Positions 8,301 to 16,152 are shown, counted from the stretch's first letter. The stretch: 44,467 nt of DNA from an uncultured Clostridiaceae bacterium (GCA_902477765.1 CABSIM010000023.1:1-44467); one strand, 5' to 3'. Notes: generated from the letters alone by a model not told the origin. A program made the numbers and translations.

Positions 8301-8334
8301 TTCTTTTTTTGTATTTTTTTCTGCAAAAAAACAG

Positions 8335-8363
8335 TTGCCATTCCGTCCGTTTTGTGGTATACT
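8335..8363 (+). promoter_or_regulatory. Promoter of tRNA-Leu(AAG) copy 1
   Basis: Plus-strand TTGCCA at 8335-8340, 17-base spacer, TATACT at 8358-8363, followed by the tRNA 36 bases on. Confidence 0.8.
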
Positions 8364-8398
8364 ACTCTGCGTCGGTAAAAGTATTATACTTTTCCCAG

Positions 8399-8482
8399 GC
8401 GGAAGTGTCGGAACTGGCAGACGAGCAAGACTAAGGATCTTGTGGTGGTTACATCGTGTGGGTTCAAGTCCCATCTTCCGCA
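8399..8482 (+). tRNA. tRNA-Leu (anticodon AAG), copy 1
   Basis: An 84-base class II tRNA with acceptor GCGGAAG/CTTCCGC, anticodon stem CAAGA/TCTTG and loop CTAAGGA, so the anticodon is AAG. A34 tRNAs other than tRNA-Arg(ACG) are uncommon in bacteria; they need TadA-type deamination to inosine to read CUU and CUC well. The gene lies on the opposite strand to the other three tRNAs of the cluster. No CCA is encoded. Confidence 0.93.
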
Positions 8483-8496
8483 TGAAAAGCAAACAG

Positions 8497-8538
8497 AGTC
8501 CGTATCTGTCTTTCTTCAGAGCAGATACGGATTTTTTT
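8497..8538 (+). terminator. Terminator of tRNA-Leu(AAG) copy 1
   Basis: TCCGTATCTG pairs with CAGATACGGA, followed by TTTTTTT, 14 bases after the tRNA. Confidence 0.9.
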
Positions 8539-8810
8539 GTGCGAAAAGTCAGGAGATACAGATTGGTTCGTTCTGATCCGGTATCCCCAAAAAGGACCGT
8601 CCCCGCACTTTATTCCGATGCGGCCCCGCTTCGGTGACGCACAGTACATCGTACTGAAAAAGCCTCCATACCCCGGATACTTCCATGGGAGCTGTGCTGC
8701 CCGTCAGGAAGGTCCGTGGGCTGCCAGAGTTTTCTTCGTCTGTAATGCCGGGGAAGGTTCCGTTTATGATGCGCAGAACAATCATTTTCTGCAGATCAGA
8801 GAATAAACAC
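8539..8810. other. Intergenic spacer between tRNA cassettes
   Basis: This stretch lies between the terminators of tRNA-Leu(AAG) copy 1 and tRNA-Leu(CAG) copy 2. Short reading frames exist on both strands, but none has a recognisable product, a convincing RBS, or freedom from the tRNA signals. I see no gene here. Confidence 0.6.
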
Positions 8811-8841
8811 AAAAAAAGCCCGGATCTTCTGATCCGGGCTT
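8811..8841 (-). terminator. Terminator of tRNA-Leu(CAG) copy 2
   Basis: Same stem as copy 1 (AGCCCGGATC with GATCCGGGCT) with a changed loop, followed by TTTTTTT on the minus strand. Confidence 0.9.
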
Positions 8842-8843
8842 CG

Positions 8844-8927
8844 TGCAGAAGAAGAGACTTGAACTCTCACGGTATTGCTACCACACGGACCTGAACCGTG
8901 CGCGTCTGCCAATTCCGCCACTTCTGC
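8844..8927 (-). tRNA. tRNA-Leu (anticodon CAG), copy 2
   Basis: Base-for-base identical to the tRNA at 8150-8233, including the TTCAGGT anticodon loop and the long variable arm. No CCA is encoded. Confidence 0.95.
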
Positions 8928-8965
8928 ATTTGGCTGTATGTCCTTGAACATCAGCAACGTAGAGA

Positions 8966-8994
8966 ATTATAATACAGGAATGATATTTTGTCAA
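8966..8994 (-). promoter_or_regulatory. Consensus promoter of tRNA-Leu(CAG) copy 2
   Basis: Minus-strand TTGACA at 8989-8994, 17-base spacer, TATAAT at 8966-8971. The spacer differs slightly from copy 1. Confidence 0.9.
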
Positions 8995-9058
8995 CTCTTT
9001 TTTCCAATTTTTTTATTTTTTTCCGGTTTTTCTTTACAGTCTTTTCTTCCCGTTTCCG

Positions 9059-9096
9059 AAAAAAAATCCCCTGCAGACTCTCTGTCCGCAGGGAAC
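9059..9096 (-). terminator. Terminator of tRNA-Leu(AAG) copy 2
   Basis: TCCCTGCGGAC pairs imperfectly with GTCTGCAGGGGA, followed by eight T on the minus strand, shortly after the tRNA. Confidence 0.85.
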
Positions 9097-9110
9097 TCTG
9101 TCCTGTATCA

Positions 9111-9195
9111 TGCGGAAGATGGGACTTGAACCCACACGATGTAACCACCACAAGATCCTTAGTCTTGCTCGTCTGCCAGTTCCGACACTTCCGCA
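9111..9195 (-). tRNA. tRNA-Leu (anticodon AAG), copy 2
   Basis: Matches tRNA-Leu(AAG) at 8399-8482 except for one extra A in the D loop (GGAAACTGG instead of GGAACTGG), making it 85 bases. The anticodon loop CTAAGGA is unchanged. D-loop length varies naturally at this site, so the gene is probably functional. It is inverted relative to copy 1, and its flanks are unrelated. Confidence 0.92.
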
Positions 9196-9233
9196 GAGGC
9201 TAAAACAGTTTGCTGTTTAACCAACGAAAGACA

Positions 9234-9262
9234 GTATATCACAAAACTCCGTCTTTGACAAC
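9234..9262 (-). promoter_or_regulatory. Promoter of tRNA-Leu(AAG) copy 2
   Basis: Minus-strand TTGTCA at 9257-9262, 17-base spacer, TATACT at 9234-9239. Confidence 0.85.
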
Positions 9263-9297
9263 CATTTTTTTCAAAATATTCCAATGTTTTTTTTTAC

Positions 9298-9328
9298 GAA
9301 AAAAGACACCCGTTTGCAGGGTGTCTTT
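9298..9328 (-). terminator. Terminator of the AGCS symporter gene
   Basis: AAAGACACCC pairs with GGGTGTCTTT, followed by T residues on the minus strand, about 18 bases after the stop codon. Confidence 0.88.
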
Positions 9329-9345
9329 CTCCGGTATCCGGCTGA

Positions 9346-10797
9346 TTACTCTTCTTCCGGATGGGTCGGAAGAAATTCTTCCTTATAATTCTTATACGTC
9401 TTCTTCACAACATTGGTCAGGGCAAAAAGGCCGATGATGTTGGGAACCACCATGAGAGAGTTGAAGCAGTCAGACATATTCCAGATGGTGGATACCTTCA
9501 TCAGGGATCCGATAATAATAAACAGACATACCAGAAGAATGTACGGTTTCACTGCTTTCTCTCCAAGCAGGTATCTTACATTGGTCTCACCAAAGAAATA
9601 CCATCCAAGAATTGTAGAGAACGCAAAGAACAGCATGCAGACAGCAATGAAGATTGCGCCGAAGGATCCGAATGCCGAATTGAATGCAGCCTGGGTAAGA
9701 GAAATTCCCTCAACCAGTGTTCCATTCACATACGCGGGAGAACCCGGTTCCAGCATCTTGGTTCCGACGATAACAAACGCTGTCATATTCAGTACCAGGA
9801 ACGTATCAATAAAAACTGATACAATGGCTACCTGACCCTGCTGGCAGGGATGAGCCACATTTGCCTGCGCATGGGCGTTGGGCGTGGAACCCATACCGGC
9901 TTCATTGGAAAACAGTCCTCTTGCCACGCCTTTGCTGACTGCAACTTTCATGGCAACACCGAAAGCGCCGCCGCAGACAGCTCTGGGATTGAACGCACCC
10001 TGAATGATGGATGCAAACATATAGGGAACATTCTGAATATTCATGATCACAATGATCAGACCGCCAAGCAGATAGAAGCAGGCCATAATCGGAACCAGTT
10101 TTTCAGTAATCTGTCCGATTCTGGAAATACCGCCGCCGAAAATCATCCAGGCAACAATGGCCAGAATCACACCAACGACCAGCTTATCCACGGAAATCTG
10201 CTGTCCGAACAGATACATGCTGCCCACACCTGAGAAAAATGCTGTATGGAATGCATCTGTAATGGAGTTGGCCTGAACGGCATTTCCGAACAGTCCCAGG
10301 GCAAGGGTAATCAGCACGGCAAAGATTCCTGCCAGTACTTTTCCAAAAGTTCCCTGGAATGCGGCTCTTATGTAATACACAGGACCGCCTGTAACTTTTC
10401 CGTCTTTTCCGGTTACTCTGTACACCTGAGCCAGTGTGGCTTCACAGAAAATCGTGGCCATTCCCAGAAATGCAGATACCCACATCCAGAAAATGGCACC
10501 CGGGCCGCCTGCCGCAATGGCTGTGGCTGCACCTGCCAGGTTTCCGGTTCCCACCTGTGCCGCAATTGCCGTGGTAAGAGCCTGGAAAGAAGAAATACCG
10601 CCCTCTCCGGCTTCCTTCTTCTTATCCTTTTTGAACAGACCGCCAAACACTCTTTTCCAGCCGTTTCTGAATTCGCGGATCTGAACAAATCCTGTCTGGA
10701 ATGTGAACCAGATACCGCCGCCCAGCAGAGCTACCAGCAGAACATATCCGGTCAGTATGTTGTTGGTCTCTGTCAGGAGTTTGTTAAACAATTCCAT
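9346..10797 (-). CDS. Sodium:alanine/glycine symporter, AGCS family
   Basis: A 483-aa polytopic carrier with about eleven transmembrane helices. Family hallmarks include TTAIAAQVGTGNLAGAATAI near residues 70-90, GGPGAIFWMW shortly after it, and GLFSNEAGMGSTPNAHA in the second half. AGCS carriers take up alanine or glycine with sodium. The start at 10797 is preceded by AAGGGGGAAAG; the upstream in-frame extension overlaps the promoter and is rejected. The gene has its own promoter and terminator, so it is monocistronic. No glycine riboswitch is seen; the 5' leader is only about 35 bases. Confidence 0.93.
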   Translation of the reverse strand: MELFNKLLTETNNILTGYVLLVALLGGGIWFTFQTGFVQIREFRNGWKRVFGGLFKKDKKKEAGEGGISSFQALTTAIAAQVGTGNLAGAATAIAAGGPGAIFWMWVSAFLGMATIFCEATLAQVYRVTGKDGKVTGGPVYYIRAAFQGTFGKVLAGIFAVLITLALGLFGNAVQANSITDAFHTAFFSGVGSMYLFGQQISVDKLVVGVILAIVAWMIFGGGISRIGQITEKLVPIMACFYLLGGLIIVIMNIQNVPYMFASIIQGAFNPRAVCGGAFGVAMKVAVSKGVARGLFSNEAGMGSTPNAHAQANVAHPCQQGQVAIVSVFIDTFLVLNMTAFVIVGTKMLEPGSPAYVNGTLVEGISLTQAAFNSAFGSFGAIFIAVCMLFFAFSTILGWYFFGETNVRYLLGEKAVKPYILLVCLFIIIGSLMKVSTIWNMSDCFNSLMVVPNIIGLFALTNVVKKTYKNYKEEFLPTHPEEE

Positions 10798-10837
10798 AAA
10801 TCTTTCCCCCTTAGGTGTAATTAAATTGCTTATAACC

Positions 10838-10866
10838 AATATAACACCTGAGCGGAGTTCTGTCAC
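10838..10866 (-). promoter_or_regulatory. Promoter of the AGCS symporter gene
   Basis: Minus-strand GTGACA at 10861-10866, 17-base spacer, TATATT at 10838-10843. Confidence 0.65.
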
Positions 10867-10941
10867 GCATTTTTTACGAAAGTTTAATTCTTTTTTTATT
10901 CATTTTTATTACTTTTACATAACATTCCTGCTGACAGACTG

Positions 10942-10980
10942 AAAAAAAGACGGCACAAAGTGCAAAAACACTCTGTGCCG
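10942..10980 (-). terminator. Terminator of the peptide-binding protein gene
   Basis: CGGCACA pairs with TGTGCCG and the inner arms continue the pairing around an A/T loop; TCTTTTTTT follows on the minus strand. Confidence 0.85.
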
Positions 10981-11012
10981 CCCCGTCATTTTGCATTTTG
11001 GGAGTCCTTAAG

Positions 11013-12629
11013 CTATGACTCATAATGCAGATTTCCGTAATAATGATTCGTATTTTTGTCAAAAACAAATCCCTTGAGATCTGCCTGTCTGGCATTGATA
11101 TTCTGTTTGTAGTAAAGCGGAATGATCGGCACTTCCTCCCGGAGAAGTTCCTGGATTTCTCTGTAAAGTTCCATTCTCTTATCCTGATCCAGTTCGGATC
11201 CTGCCTCATCCAGAAGTGCATCCAGCTGGTCATTCTGAATAAAAGAATAGTTGTTGCCGTTTCTTCCGCAGTAATCACTGTGGAACAGCGGCGTTGTACT
11301 TCTCATGGGATCCACGTTGCTGTTGCTCCAGCCCAGAACAAACAGTTCATCATCGCCGTCTGCCAGCATATCCTGGAACGCGCCGAAATCATACATGTTG
11401 ATTTCCAGATTGATCCCCACATCCAGAAGCTGTGCCTGAATCAGCTGAGCCGTGCGGTTTCTGATTTCACTGGAAACATTGACTTCCAGATCAAATCCAT
11501 CCGCGTATCCGGCTTCTGCCAGAAGCTCTCTTGCCTTCTCCGGATCATAGGGATATGGTTCGATGGACTCATCCCATCCGGGAATGGTTTTTCCTATACA
11601 GGAATTGGCAATCTCTCCTCTTCCTTCCACAATGGTATCAACGAACACTTCTTTATCCAGAGCGTAAGCAATGGCCTGACGCACCTTTTTATTGCTGAGG
11701 TATTCATTCTGGAAGTTGAGCCCCAGAAATTCGATGGACGGACTGGGGCCGGCTTCCAGCACCAGATCCGGATTGGCCTCAACATTTACAGCCTCTGTCT
11801 CGGCAATGTCCAGAGCCATATCAATCTCTCCGGTCTCCAGCGCGATGACTCTGGAAGTCTCCTCCACGATCACCCTGCATGTCAGTCTGCTGGTCAGAGG
11901 TTTTTCTCCGAAATATTCATCATTCCGCTCAATGGTCCAGTGGTCATTGGGCACCCACTCCACAAATTTGAACGGTCCTGTTCCCACCGGATGTTCCACA
12001 TACTGGTCTCCCGCTTCAGTCACTGCCTTTTCCGAAACAATCATCATATTGGAATTGGTCAGAAGGTAAAGCATGGCGGCACAGGGCTGATTGAGCGTCA
12101 GCGTGACTTCATAATCGCCATTCACTGTGATCTGATCAAAATATGAGGCTGTCGGTTTCGTGGAAGCCATTTCTCTGGCCCGTTCCAGGGAAAATTTCAC
12201 ATCGCTGGCTTTCAGTTCCGTGCCGTCGTGAAACAGAACCCCCTGCTTCAGCACGAAATGATAGGTAAGATCATCGGGCATATCAAAAGATTCTGCCAGA
12301 TCGCCTACCACCGTGCTTCCGTCTTCATCAATTTTCAGAAGTCCGTTATACATATGCCGGATCAGCATGGCCGAATAGACATCCGTCTGGCCGGCCGGAT
12401 CCGTGGATTTGATATCCGCCTTTCCTCCAAGGACAATCTCATCTCTGGTAATGGTCCCGTTTCCTCCGTCTTCTGAAGAACCGGTGTCTGATGCGGTTCC
12501 CGCAGAAGATTCCGTGGCTGAACCGGCAGCTGAAGTATCTGACGGACCTGCCTGAGAGCCGCAGCCTGCCAGAACCAGAACGGCCGCAGCAGCAGCCGCA
12601 ACTGTACACACAATGCTTTTTCTTTTCAT
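11013..12629 (-). CDS. ABC transporter substrate-binding lipoprotein (family 5, oligopeptide type)
   Basis: A 538-aa extracellular solute-binding protein. It has a lipoprotein signal peptide with an alanine-rich core and lipobox LAGC ending at Cys23, then a Ser/Thr/Gly-rich linker to about residue 55. The SBP_bac_5 domain follows, with typical segments VEWVPNDHWTIERN, IEFLGLNFQN and QAIAYALDKE. It binds peptides, nickel or similar ligands for an ABC importer. No permease or ATPase genes are adjacent and the gene has its own promoter and terminator, so it is an orphan binding protein that probably serves a transporter encoded elsewhere. Confidence 0.92.
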   Translation of the reverse strand: MKRKSIVCTVAAAAAAVLVLAGCGSQAGPSDTSAAGSATESSAGTASDTGSSEDGGNGTITRDEIVLGGKADIKSTDPAGQTDVYSAMLIRHMYNGLLKIDEDGSTVVGDLAESFDMPDDLTYHFVLKQGVLFHDGTELKASDVKFSLERAREMASTKPTASYFDQITVNGDYEVTLTLNQPCAAMLYLLTNSNMMIVSEKAVTEAGDQYVEHPVGTGPFKFVEWVPNDHWTIERNDEYFGEKPLTSRLTCRVIVEETSRVIALETGEIDMALDIAETEAVNVEANPDLVLEAGPSPSIEFLGLNFQNEYLSNKKVRQAIAYALDKEVFVDTIVEGRGEIANSCIGKTIPGWDESIEPYPYDPEKARELLAEAGYADGFDLEVNVSSEIRNRTAQLIQAQLLDVGINLEINMYDFGAFQDMLADGDDELFVLGWSNSNVDPMRSTTPLFHSDYCGRNGNNYSFIQNDQLDALLDEAGSELDQDKRMELYREIQELLREEVPIIPLYYKQNINARQADLKGFVFDKNTNHYYGNLHYES

Positions 12630-12659
12630 AATTCTCCTCTTCTCTGTTGTTTTCCCGAT

Positions 12660-12688
12660 ATGTTATCACTTCACGGTGATGAAGTCAA
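12660..12688 (-). promoter_or_regulatory. Promoter of the peptide-binding protein gene
   Basis: Minus-strand TTGACT at 12683-12688, 17-base spacer, TAACAT at 12660-12665, about 30 bases upstream of the start codon. Confidence 0.7.
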
Positions 12689-12827
12689 CATCTGGATCCA
12701 TTCAGATTTTTCATATTTTCTATAACTTCTTTTTATACCGCTCTCTTTTCTCCTCATTTTAAGTAATATATGCAGACATGCCGGCCTGATTTTCATCCTT
12801 TTCCGGACTGCCTTTCTCCGGCCGCAC

Positions 12828-12863
12828 AAAAAAAACGGTGCATGCTTTTCAGCAATGCACCGT
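12828..12863 (-). terminator. Terminator of the infC-rpmI-rplT operon
   Basis: ACGGTGCAT pairs with ATGCACCGT, followed by eight T on the minus strand, 36 bases after rplT. Confidence 0.92.
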
Positions 12864-12899
12864 CTGTTTTAATCATCTATGAAACCGGAAAGTCCGGAT

Positions 12900-13256
12900 T
12901 TATGCCAGCTTGGATTTTGCCAGTTCTGCCAGTTTTGCAAATCCTTCTGCGTCGTTGATTGCCATGTCGGACAGAACCTTGCGGTTCAGGGTCACGCCTG
13001 CCTGCTTTAATCCGAACATGAATCTGCTGTAGGAAAGTCCGTTCAGTCTTGCTGCAGCGTTGATACGTGCAATCCACAGCTGTCTGAACTGTCTCTTTCT
13101 CTCTTTTCTTCCTGCATAGGAGCTCTTTAATGCTCTCATAACAGACTGCTTTGCAATTCTGTACTGTTTGGAGCGGGCACCTCTGTAACCTTTTGCCAGT
13201 TTCAGCACTCTATTATGTTTCTTTTTAGCGTTTAAGCCGCCTTTAATTCTTGCCAT
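12900..13256 (-). CDS. rplT: 50S ribosomal protein L20
   Basis: A 118-aa basic protein with the L20 sequence (ARIKGGLNAKKKHNRVLKLA at the N-terminus, and LWIARINAAAR). L20 binds 23S rRNA early in large-subunit assembly and, in Firmicutes and in E. coli, represses its own operon through an mRNA leader. It is the third gene of infC-rpmI-rplT, 32 bases after rpmI, and ends shortly before a strong terminator. Confidence 0.98.
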   Translation of the reverse strand: MARIKGGLNAKKKHNRVLKLAKGYRGARSKQYRIAKQSVMRALKSSYAGRKERKRQFRQLWIARINAAARLNGLSYSRFMFGLKQAGVTLNRKVLSDMAINDAEGFAKLAELAKSKLA

Positions 13257-13288
13257 TGCTTATTTCCTCCTTCTTAAATCCGAATCTA

Positions 13289-13486
13289 TTATAAGTACGG
13301 TAAAATCTTCTTCATTACCTTGCTGTTTGTACTATCAGTAACGATGTCTTTTCTAAGATTTCTTTTCCGCTTTGTAGACTTCTTAGTTAAGATATGGGAT
13401 TTGTAAGCTTTGCTTCTTACCAACAGACCTGTTCCGGTTTTTTTGAAACGCTTTGCAGCTGCTCTGCTTGTTTTCATTTTAGGCAT
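13289..13486 (-). CDS. rpmI: 50S ribosomal protein L35
   Basis: A 65-aa highly basic protein, normal length for L35, beginning MPKMKTSRAAAKRFKKT. It lies between infC (25-base gap) and rplT in the conserved operon order. The ATG has AGGAGG just upstream. Confidence 0.98.
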   Translation of the reverse strand: MPKMKTSRAAAKRFKKTGTGLLVRSKAYKSHILTKKSTKRKRNLRKDIVTDSTNSKVMKKILPYL

Positions 13487-13511
13487 AGTAAATTCCTCCT
13501 TAAACTTGTTC

Positions 13512-14018
13512 CTATCGTTTTGCAGTTAAAAACATAACCATGCTTCTTCCCTCTACCTTGGAAGGCTTATCTACCACAGCGATATCGGAAAGTTTTTCAG
13601 CAAAATCATCCAGAATATATTTTGACTGGTTCATATGGGCAATTTCACGGCCGCGGAAACGCAGAGTGATTTTTACCTTATTTCCTTTTTCAATGAACTT
13701 TCTGGCTGATCCGATCTTGGTATTCAAATCGTTGGTATCGATGTTGGGAGAAAGACGAACTTCCTTCACTTCGATGACCTTCTGTTTTTTCTTTGCTTCC
13801 TTTTCCTTGCGGATCATTTCATACTTGTATTTTCCGTAATCAATGATTTTGCATACCGGCGGTTTTGCCGTCGGTGCGATTTTCACCAGGTCAAGCTCCG
13901 CATCACGTGCCATCTTGTAGGCATCTTTTGCGGACATGATCCCAAGCTGCTCTCCGTTTTCCCCAATCAAACGAACTTCCTTATCGCGGATCTGTTCGTT
14001 AATCATTAAATCGCTAAT
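13512..14018 (-). CDS. infC: Translation initiation factor IF-3 (AUU start codon)
   Basis: The protein is 168 aa when started at ATT (14016-14018) and has the two-domain IF-3 layout: N-domain with MINEQIRDKEVRLIG, a lysine-rich linker near residue 85, and C-domain with KITLRFRGREIAH. The ATT has GGAGGTG seven bases upstream, whereas the in-frame ATG four codons on is too far from any RBS. AUU starts are known for infC in other bacteria, where IF-3 discriminates against them and so limits its own synthesis. The reading frame, RBS and known family behaviour agree; use of AUU here is inferred. It is the first gene of the operon, behind a leader of about 200 bases. Confidence 0.93.
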   Translation of the reverse strand: MSDLMINEQIRDKEVRLIGENGEQLGIMSAKDAYKMARDAELDLVKIAPTAKPPVCKIIDYGKYKYEMIRKEKEAKKKQKVIEVKEVRLSPNIDTNDLNTKIGSARKFIEKGNKVKITLRFRGREIAHMNQSKYILDDFAEKLSDIAVVDKPSKVEGRSMVMFLTAKR

Positions 14019-14216
14019 AGCCGTGCACCTCCATACCCATTGCTGATAAGTTGATAGAAAAGAAAAATCAGATAGAAAACTATCCGCTCATTAACTGCAT
14101 CGGTTTCGCTTATGCTGCTGCACTGCCCTAAACCAATTTGTCATATAAACCCGGGTCACTTGCTCGTGCCAGGGTGAGGCGGATACCTGCTTTCCTGTCA
14201 GTTGTCTTCACAACCT
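14019..14216 (-). ncRNA. infC operon leader RNA (probable L20-type leader)
   Basis: About 200 bases separate the mapped promoter from the infC start. The leader can form several hairpins. The last is a 7-bp stem CGGATAG with CTATCTG and loop TTTT at about 14068-14085, followed by a T-rich run, and resembles a weak attenuator. Firmicute infC operons often carry an L20-responsive leader here. Identity as the L20 leader rests on position and length, not on a motif that I can confirm. Confidence 0.55.
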
Positions 14217-14221
14217 AAGAT

Positions 14222-14250
14222 AATATACTATATCCGGCAGATTTTGTCAA
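14222..14250 (-). promoter_or_regulatory. Promoter of the infC-rpmI-rplT operon
   Basis: Minus-strand TTGACA at 14245-14250, 17-base spacer, TATATT at 14222-14227. Confidence 0.85.
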
Positions 14251-14370
14251 TGGGTATCCGGCAATATTTTCAGTACAGTTTCCGTTTTTCCTGTACCCGG
14301 CACCGGAAAGAGGCCAGAAATGACAGATCCGGGAGACAGGCCGCGGCCGGCTGCTCCCGGAAACAGTTTC

Positions 14371-14685
14371 TTATTTTGAACGGAAACTTCTGCACTCCGT
14401 CTGTCCCACCGCTCTGGCCCCGTCACCGGAAATGGTGATCTTTTCCGCCCTGCACTGATGGTCATCATTATACATGCAGTTTACCGCATCGCAGTCCACC
14501 GCCAGTTTTGTTTCCGGAGTCTTGAACAGGTTTTTGAACATGCCGCCCCGGTTTTCCTCAAAACTTCCGCAGCAGGTATCACACCCGTTTCTTGCCTCGG
14601 TTCCCTCCACATAGATTCCGCTCTTGCAGCAGCAGTTTTCGGAATTGTGAACGCAGGTCTTCACAGAGCATTCCAGTCTTGTCAT
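14371..14685 (-). CDS. DUF1540 domain protein, cysteine-rich
   Basis: A 104-aa protein with two copies of a small cysteine-rich unit. The first spans about residues 5-42 (CSVKTC, NCCC, CDTCC) and the second about 64-101 (CDAVNC, HQC, ECRSF). This is the DUF1540 pattern, common in Clostridia and likely metal-binding, with no assigned function. The ATG follows AAAAGGAGG. It stands alone on the minus strand between infC and the MATE-AEC cluster. A GC-rich hairpin without a clear T-run follows it. Confidence 0.85.
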   Translation of the reverse strand: MTRLECSVKTCVHNSENCCCKSGIYVEGTEARNGCDTCCGSFEENRGGMFKNLFKTPETKLAVDCDAVNCMYNDDHQCRAEKITISGDGARAVGQTECRSFRSK

Positions 14686-14759
14686 AGCGCATTCCTCCTT
14701 TTGATCCGATTGTTCAAAACTAGTATGCGCATTTTTTCCCCGTCCATTCCTGCGGAATG

Positions 14760-15227
14760 TTACCGTTCTCTGGTCTCCGTGACAGGAATTCCCAGTCGTT
14801 TCATCCGTTCCAGAAGAGCACTGCTCTCCCGCATCAGCGGATAAACCTTTACAAACCCGGTATCATCGTTTCTGATCAGTTCATAATAGATCAGACTTCC
14901 GCTTTTTTCCTTTTTATGTACGGTAACTCTTTTCAGTTCCCCCATGTCCATGGTTCTGCTTCTTCCGAATGCGGGACGGACCCTGATCTGTTTTCCGTCT
15001 GCGGTAATTTTCCACATCAGTCCCCAGTAGGTAAAGCCCAGGCCGACGACGGCAAAAAACACAAAAAATCCCTTCATGAAAAGATTTCCGTCAGTCACGT
15101 CATTAAAGAAAAAACTCATCATGGTCAGAGCGTCCGCAAGCCCCATGAACGGAACCACAATGTTATATTTGATTTTCAGAACCGGCAGTTTGGTAATCTG
15201 CGGTTTTACATCCTTTTTCAGCTTCAT
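14760..15227 (-). CDS. Two-helix membrane protein with a PH-like C-terminal domain
   Basis: A 155-aa protein with two hydrophobic segments (about residues 25-45 and 50-72) followed by a soluble part of about 80 residues. The pattern of that part (ITADGKQIRVRPAFGRSRTM, a lysine-rich strand, then a final helix) recalls bacterial PH-like domains. I do not recognise a named function. It begins 12 bases after the AEC transporter stop and is likely the third gene of a MATE-AEC-membrane protein operon. Confidence 0.75.
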   Translation of the reverse strand: MKLKKDVKPQITKLPVLKIKYNIVVPFMGLADALTMMSFFFNDVTDGNLFMKGFFVFFAVVGLGFTYWGLMWKITADGKQIRVRPAFGRSRTMDMGELKRVTVHKKEKSGSLIYYELIRNDDTGFVKVYPLMRESSALLERMKRLGIPVTETRER

Positions 15228-15239
15228 AATATTCCCCTT

Positions 15240-16148
15240 TTAAAATATCAGGATCGCCCCGGTGAGACAGACAATCCCGGTGATTATGGACGCCGAGTTC
15301 ACGGCACTGGCCAGATTTACATCGCCTTCTATCATGGAGGTATACGGCACTCCGAGAGAAGACACCGGAGCGAACATCAGAATGGCCAGAGTTCTTCTGA
15401 TCTCGGCATCAAACGGTGCAAACTGATAAAACAGCAGGGCAAGCGCGGCGGATAGCAGAGTCCGCGTTCCCACAATGCGCACCACCGCAGACATCTGTTT
15501 CCGGTTCATCTGCAGTTCCAGACCCAGACCGATCATCATCAGCGCCAGAAAGCTGTTGGCATTCCCCACGGTCTCTGCAAAATTCAGCACCACTGCAGGG
15601 AGCCGGATCTGCATCAGAGTCAGAACCGTCATGATAATATAGCAGTCAAAGGGAACCGAAGAAAACAGCTGACGGATGATCCGGGAGAGCCCTCTTTTCT
15701 CTCCTTTCCCCGACACGGACACCGCAATGGCGTAAGTGGTGCCCGTACAGATCATGGAATTTCCCGTATCAAACAGGCTCGTTGCCGCCACGCCGGCTGC
15801 CCCCAGAAAGCTCTGCACAAACGGCATGGTAAAGCATCCGATATTGTATCCGGAGGCATTGATCAGGCCGAAGGCCTTCTCCGCGCTGGTCCCCTTCCGG
15901 AAAAGCAGATATCCCACAACGGCAAAAAAGCCGCTGCACAGAAAACCCAGCCCCACAATCAGCAGCATGGAAACATCCATGGTGATTTTGCTGAAATTGT
16001 ATACAATGGCAGCAGGCAGTGTAATTTTGATTACCAGCTTTGAAAATACCGGAAGATTCTCCTGTTTCAGTATGCCCGTGCGTTTTGATCCGTATCCCAG
16101 CAGAATAATCAGAATAAAGCAGGCTGCCCTGGTAAAAACCTCTCCCAT
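15240..16148 (-). CDS. AEC family transporter, second copy
   Basis: A 302-aa polytopic carrier with the ten-helix AEC layout (N-terminal LLGYGSKRTGILKQENLPVFSKL, C-terminal SSLGVPYTSMIEGD). It is clearly divergent from the AEC protein at 2040-2996. The start at 16148 lies four bases after the MATE gene stop, which argues for translational coupling; the longer upstream frame overlaps the MATE gene and is rejected. The substrate is unknown, likely a small organic anion. Confidence 0.87.
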   Translation of the reverse strand: MGEVFTRAACFILIILLGYGSKRTGILKQENLPVFSKLVIKITLPAAIVYNFSKITMDVSMLLIVGLGFLCSGFFAVVGYLLFRKGTSAEKAFGLINASGYNIGCFTMPFVQSFLGAAGVAATSLFDTGNSMICTGTTYAIAVSVSGKGEKRGLSRIIRQLFSSVPFDCYIIMTVLTLMQIRLPAVVLNFAETVGNANSFLALMMIGLGLELQMNRKQMSAVVRIVGTRTLLSAALALLFYQFAPFDAEIRRTLAILMFAPVSSLGVPYTSMIEGDVNLASAVNSASIITGIVCLTGAILIF

Positions 16149-16152
16149 GATG

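Larger units (their letters stand above)
8117..8307 (-). repeat. Duplicated tRNA-Leu(CAG) cassette, copy 1
   Basis: Promoter, tRNA-Leu(CAG) and terminator form a unit of about 190 bases that recurs, almost identical, at 8811-9001 in the same orientation. Differences are confined to a handful of positions in the terminator loop, the sequence next to the tRNA 5' end and the promoter spacer. Flanks outside the unit do not match. Confidence 0.9.
8811..9001 (-). repeat. Duplicated tRNA-Leu(CAG) cassette, copy 2
   Basis: Second copy of the promoter-tRNA-terminator unit described at 8117-8307, in direct orientation about 690 bases away. The tRNA itself is identical and the non-coding parts differ at a few positions. 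This pattern fits a recent duplication or ongoing gene conversion. Confidence 0.9.

Noticed and set aside
8537..8812. Short open frames on both strands between tRNA-Leu cassettes
   Set aside because: They lie between two tRNA terminators, overlap each other on opposite strands and resemble nothing known.
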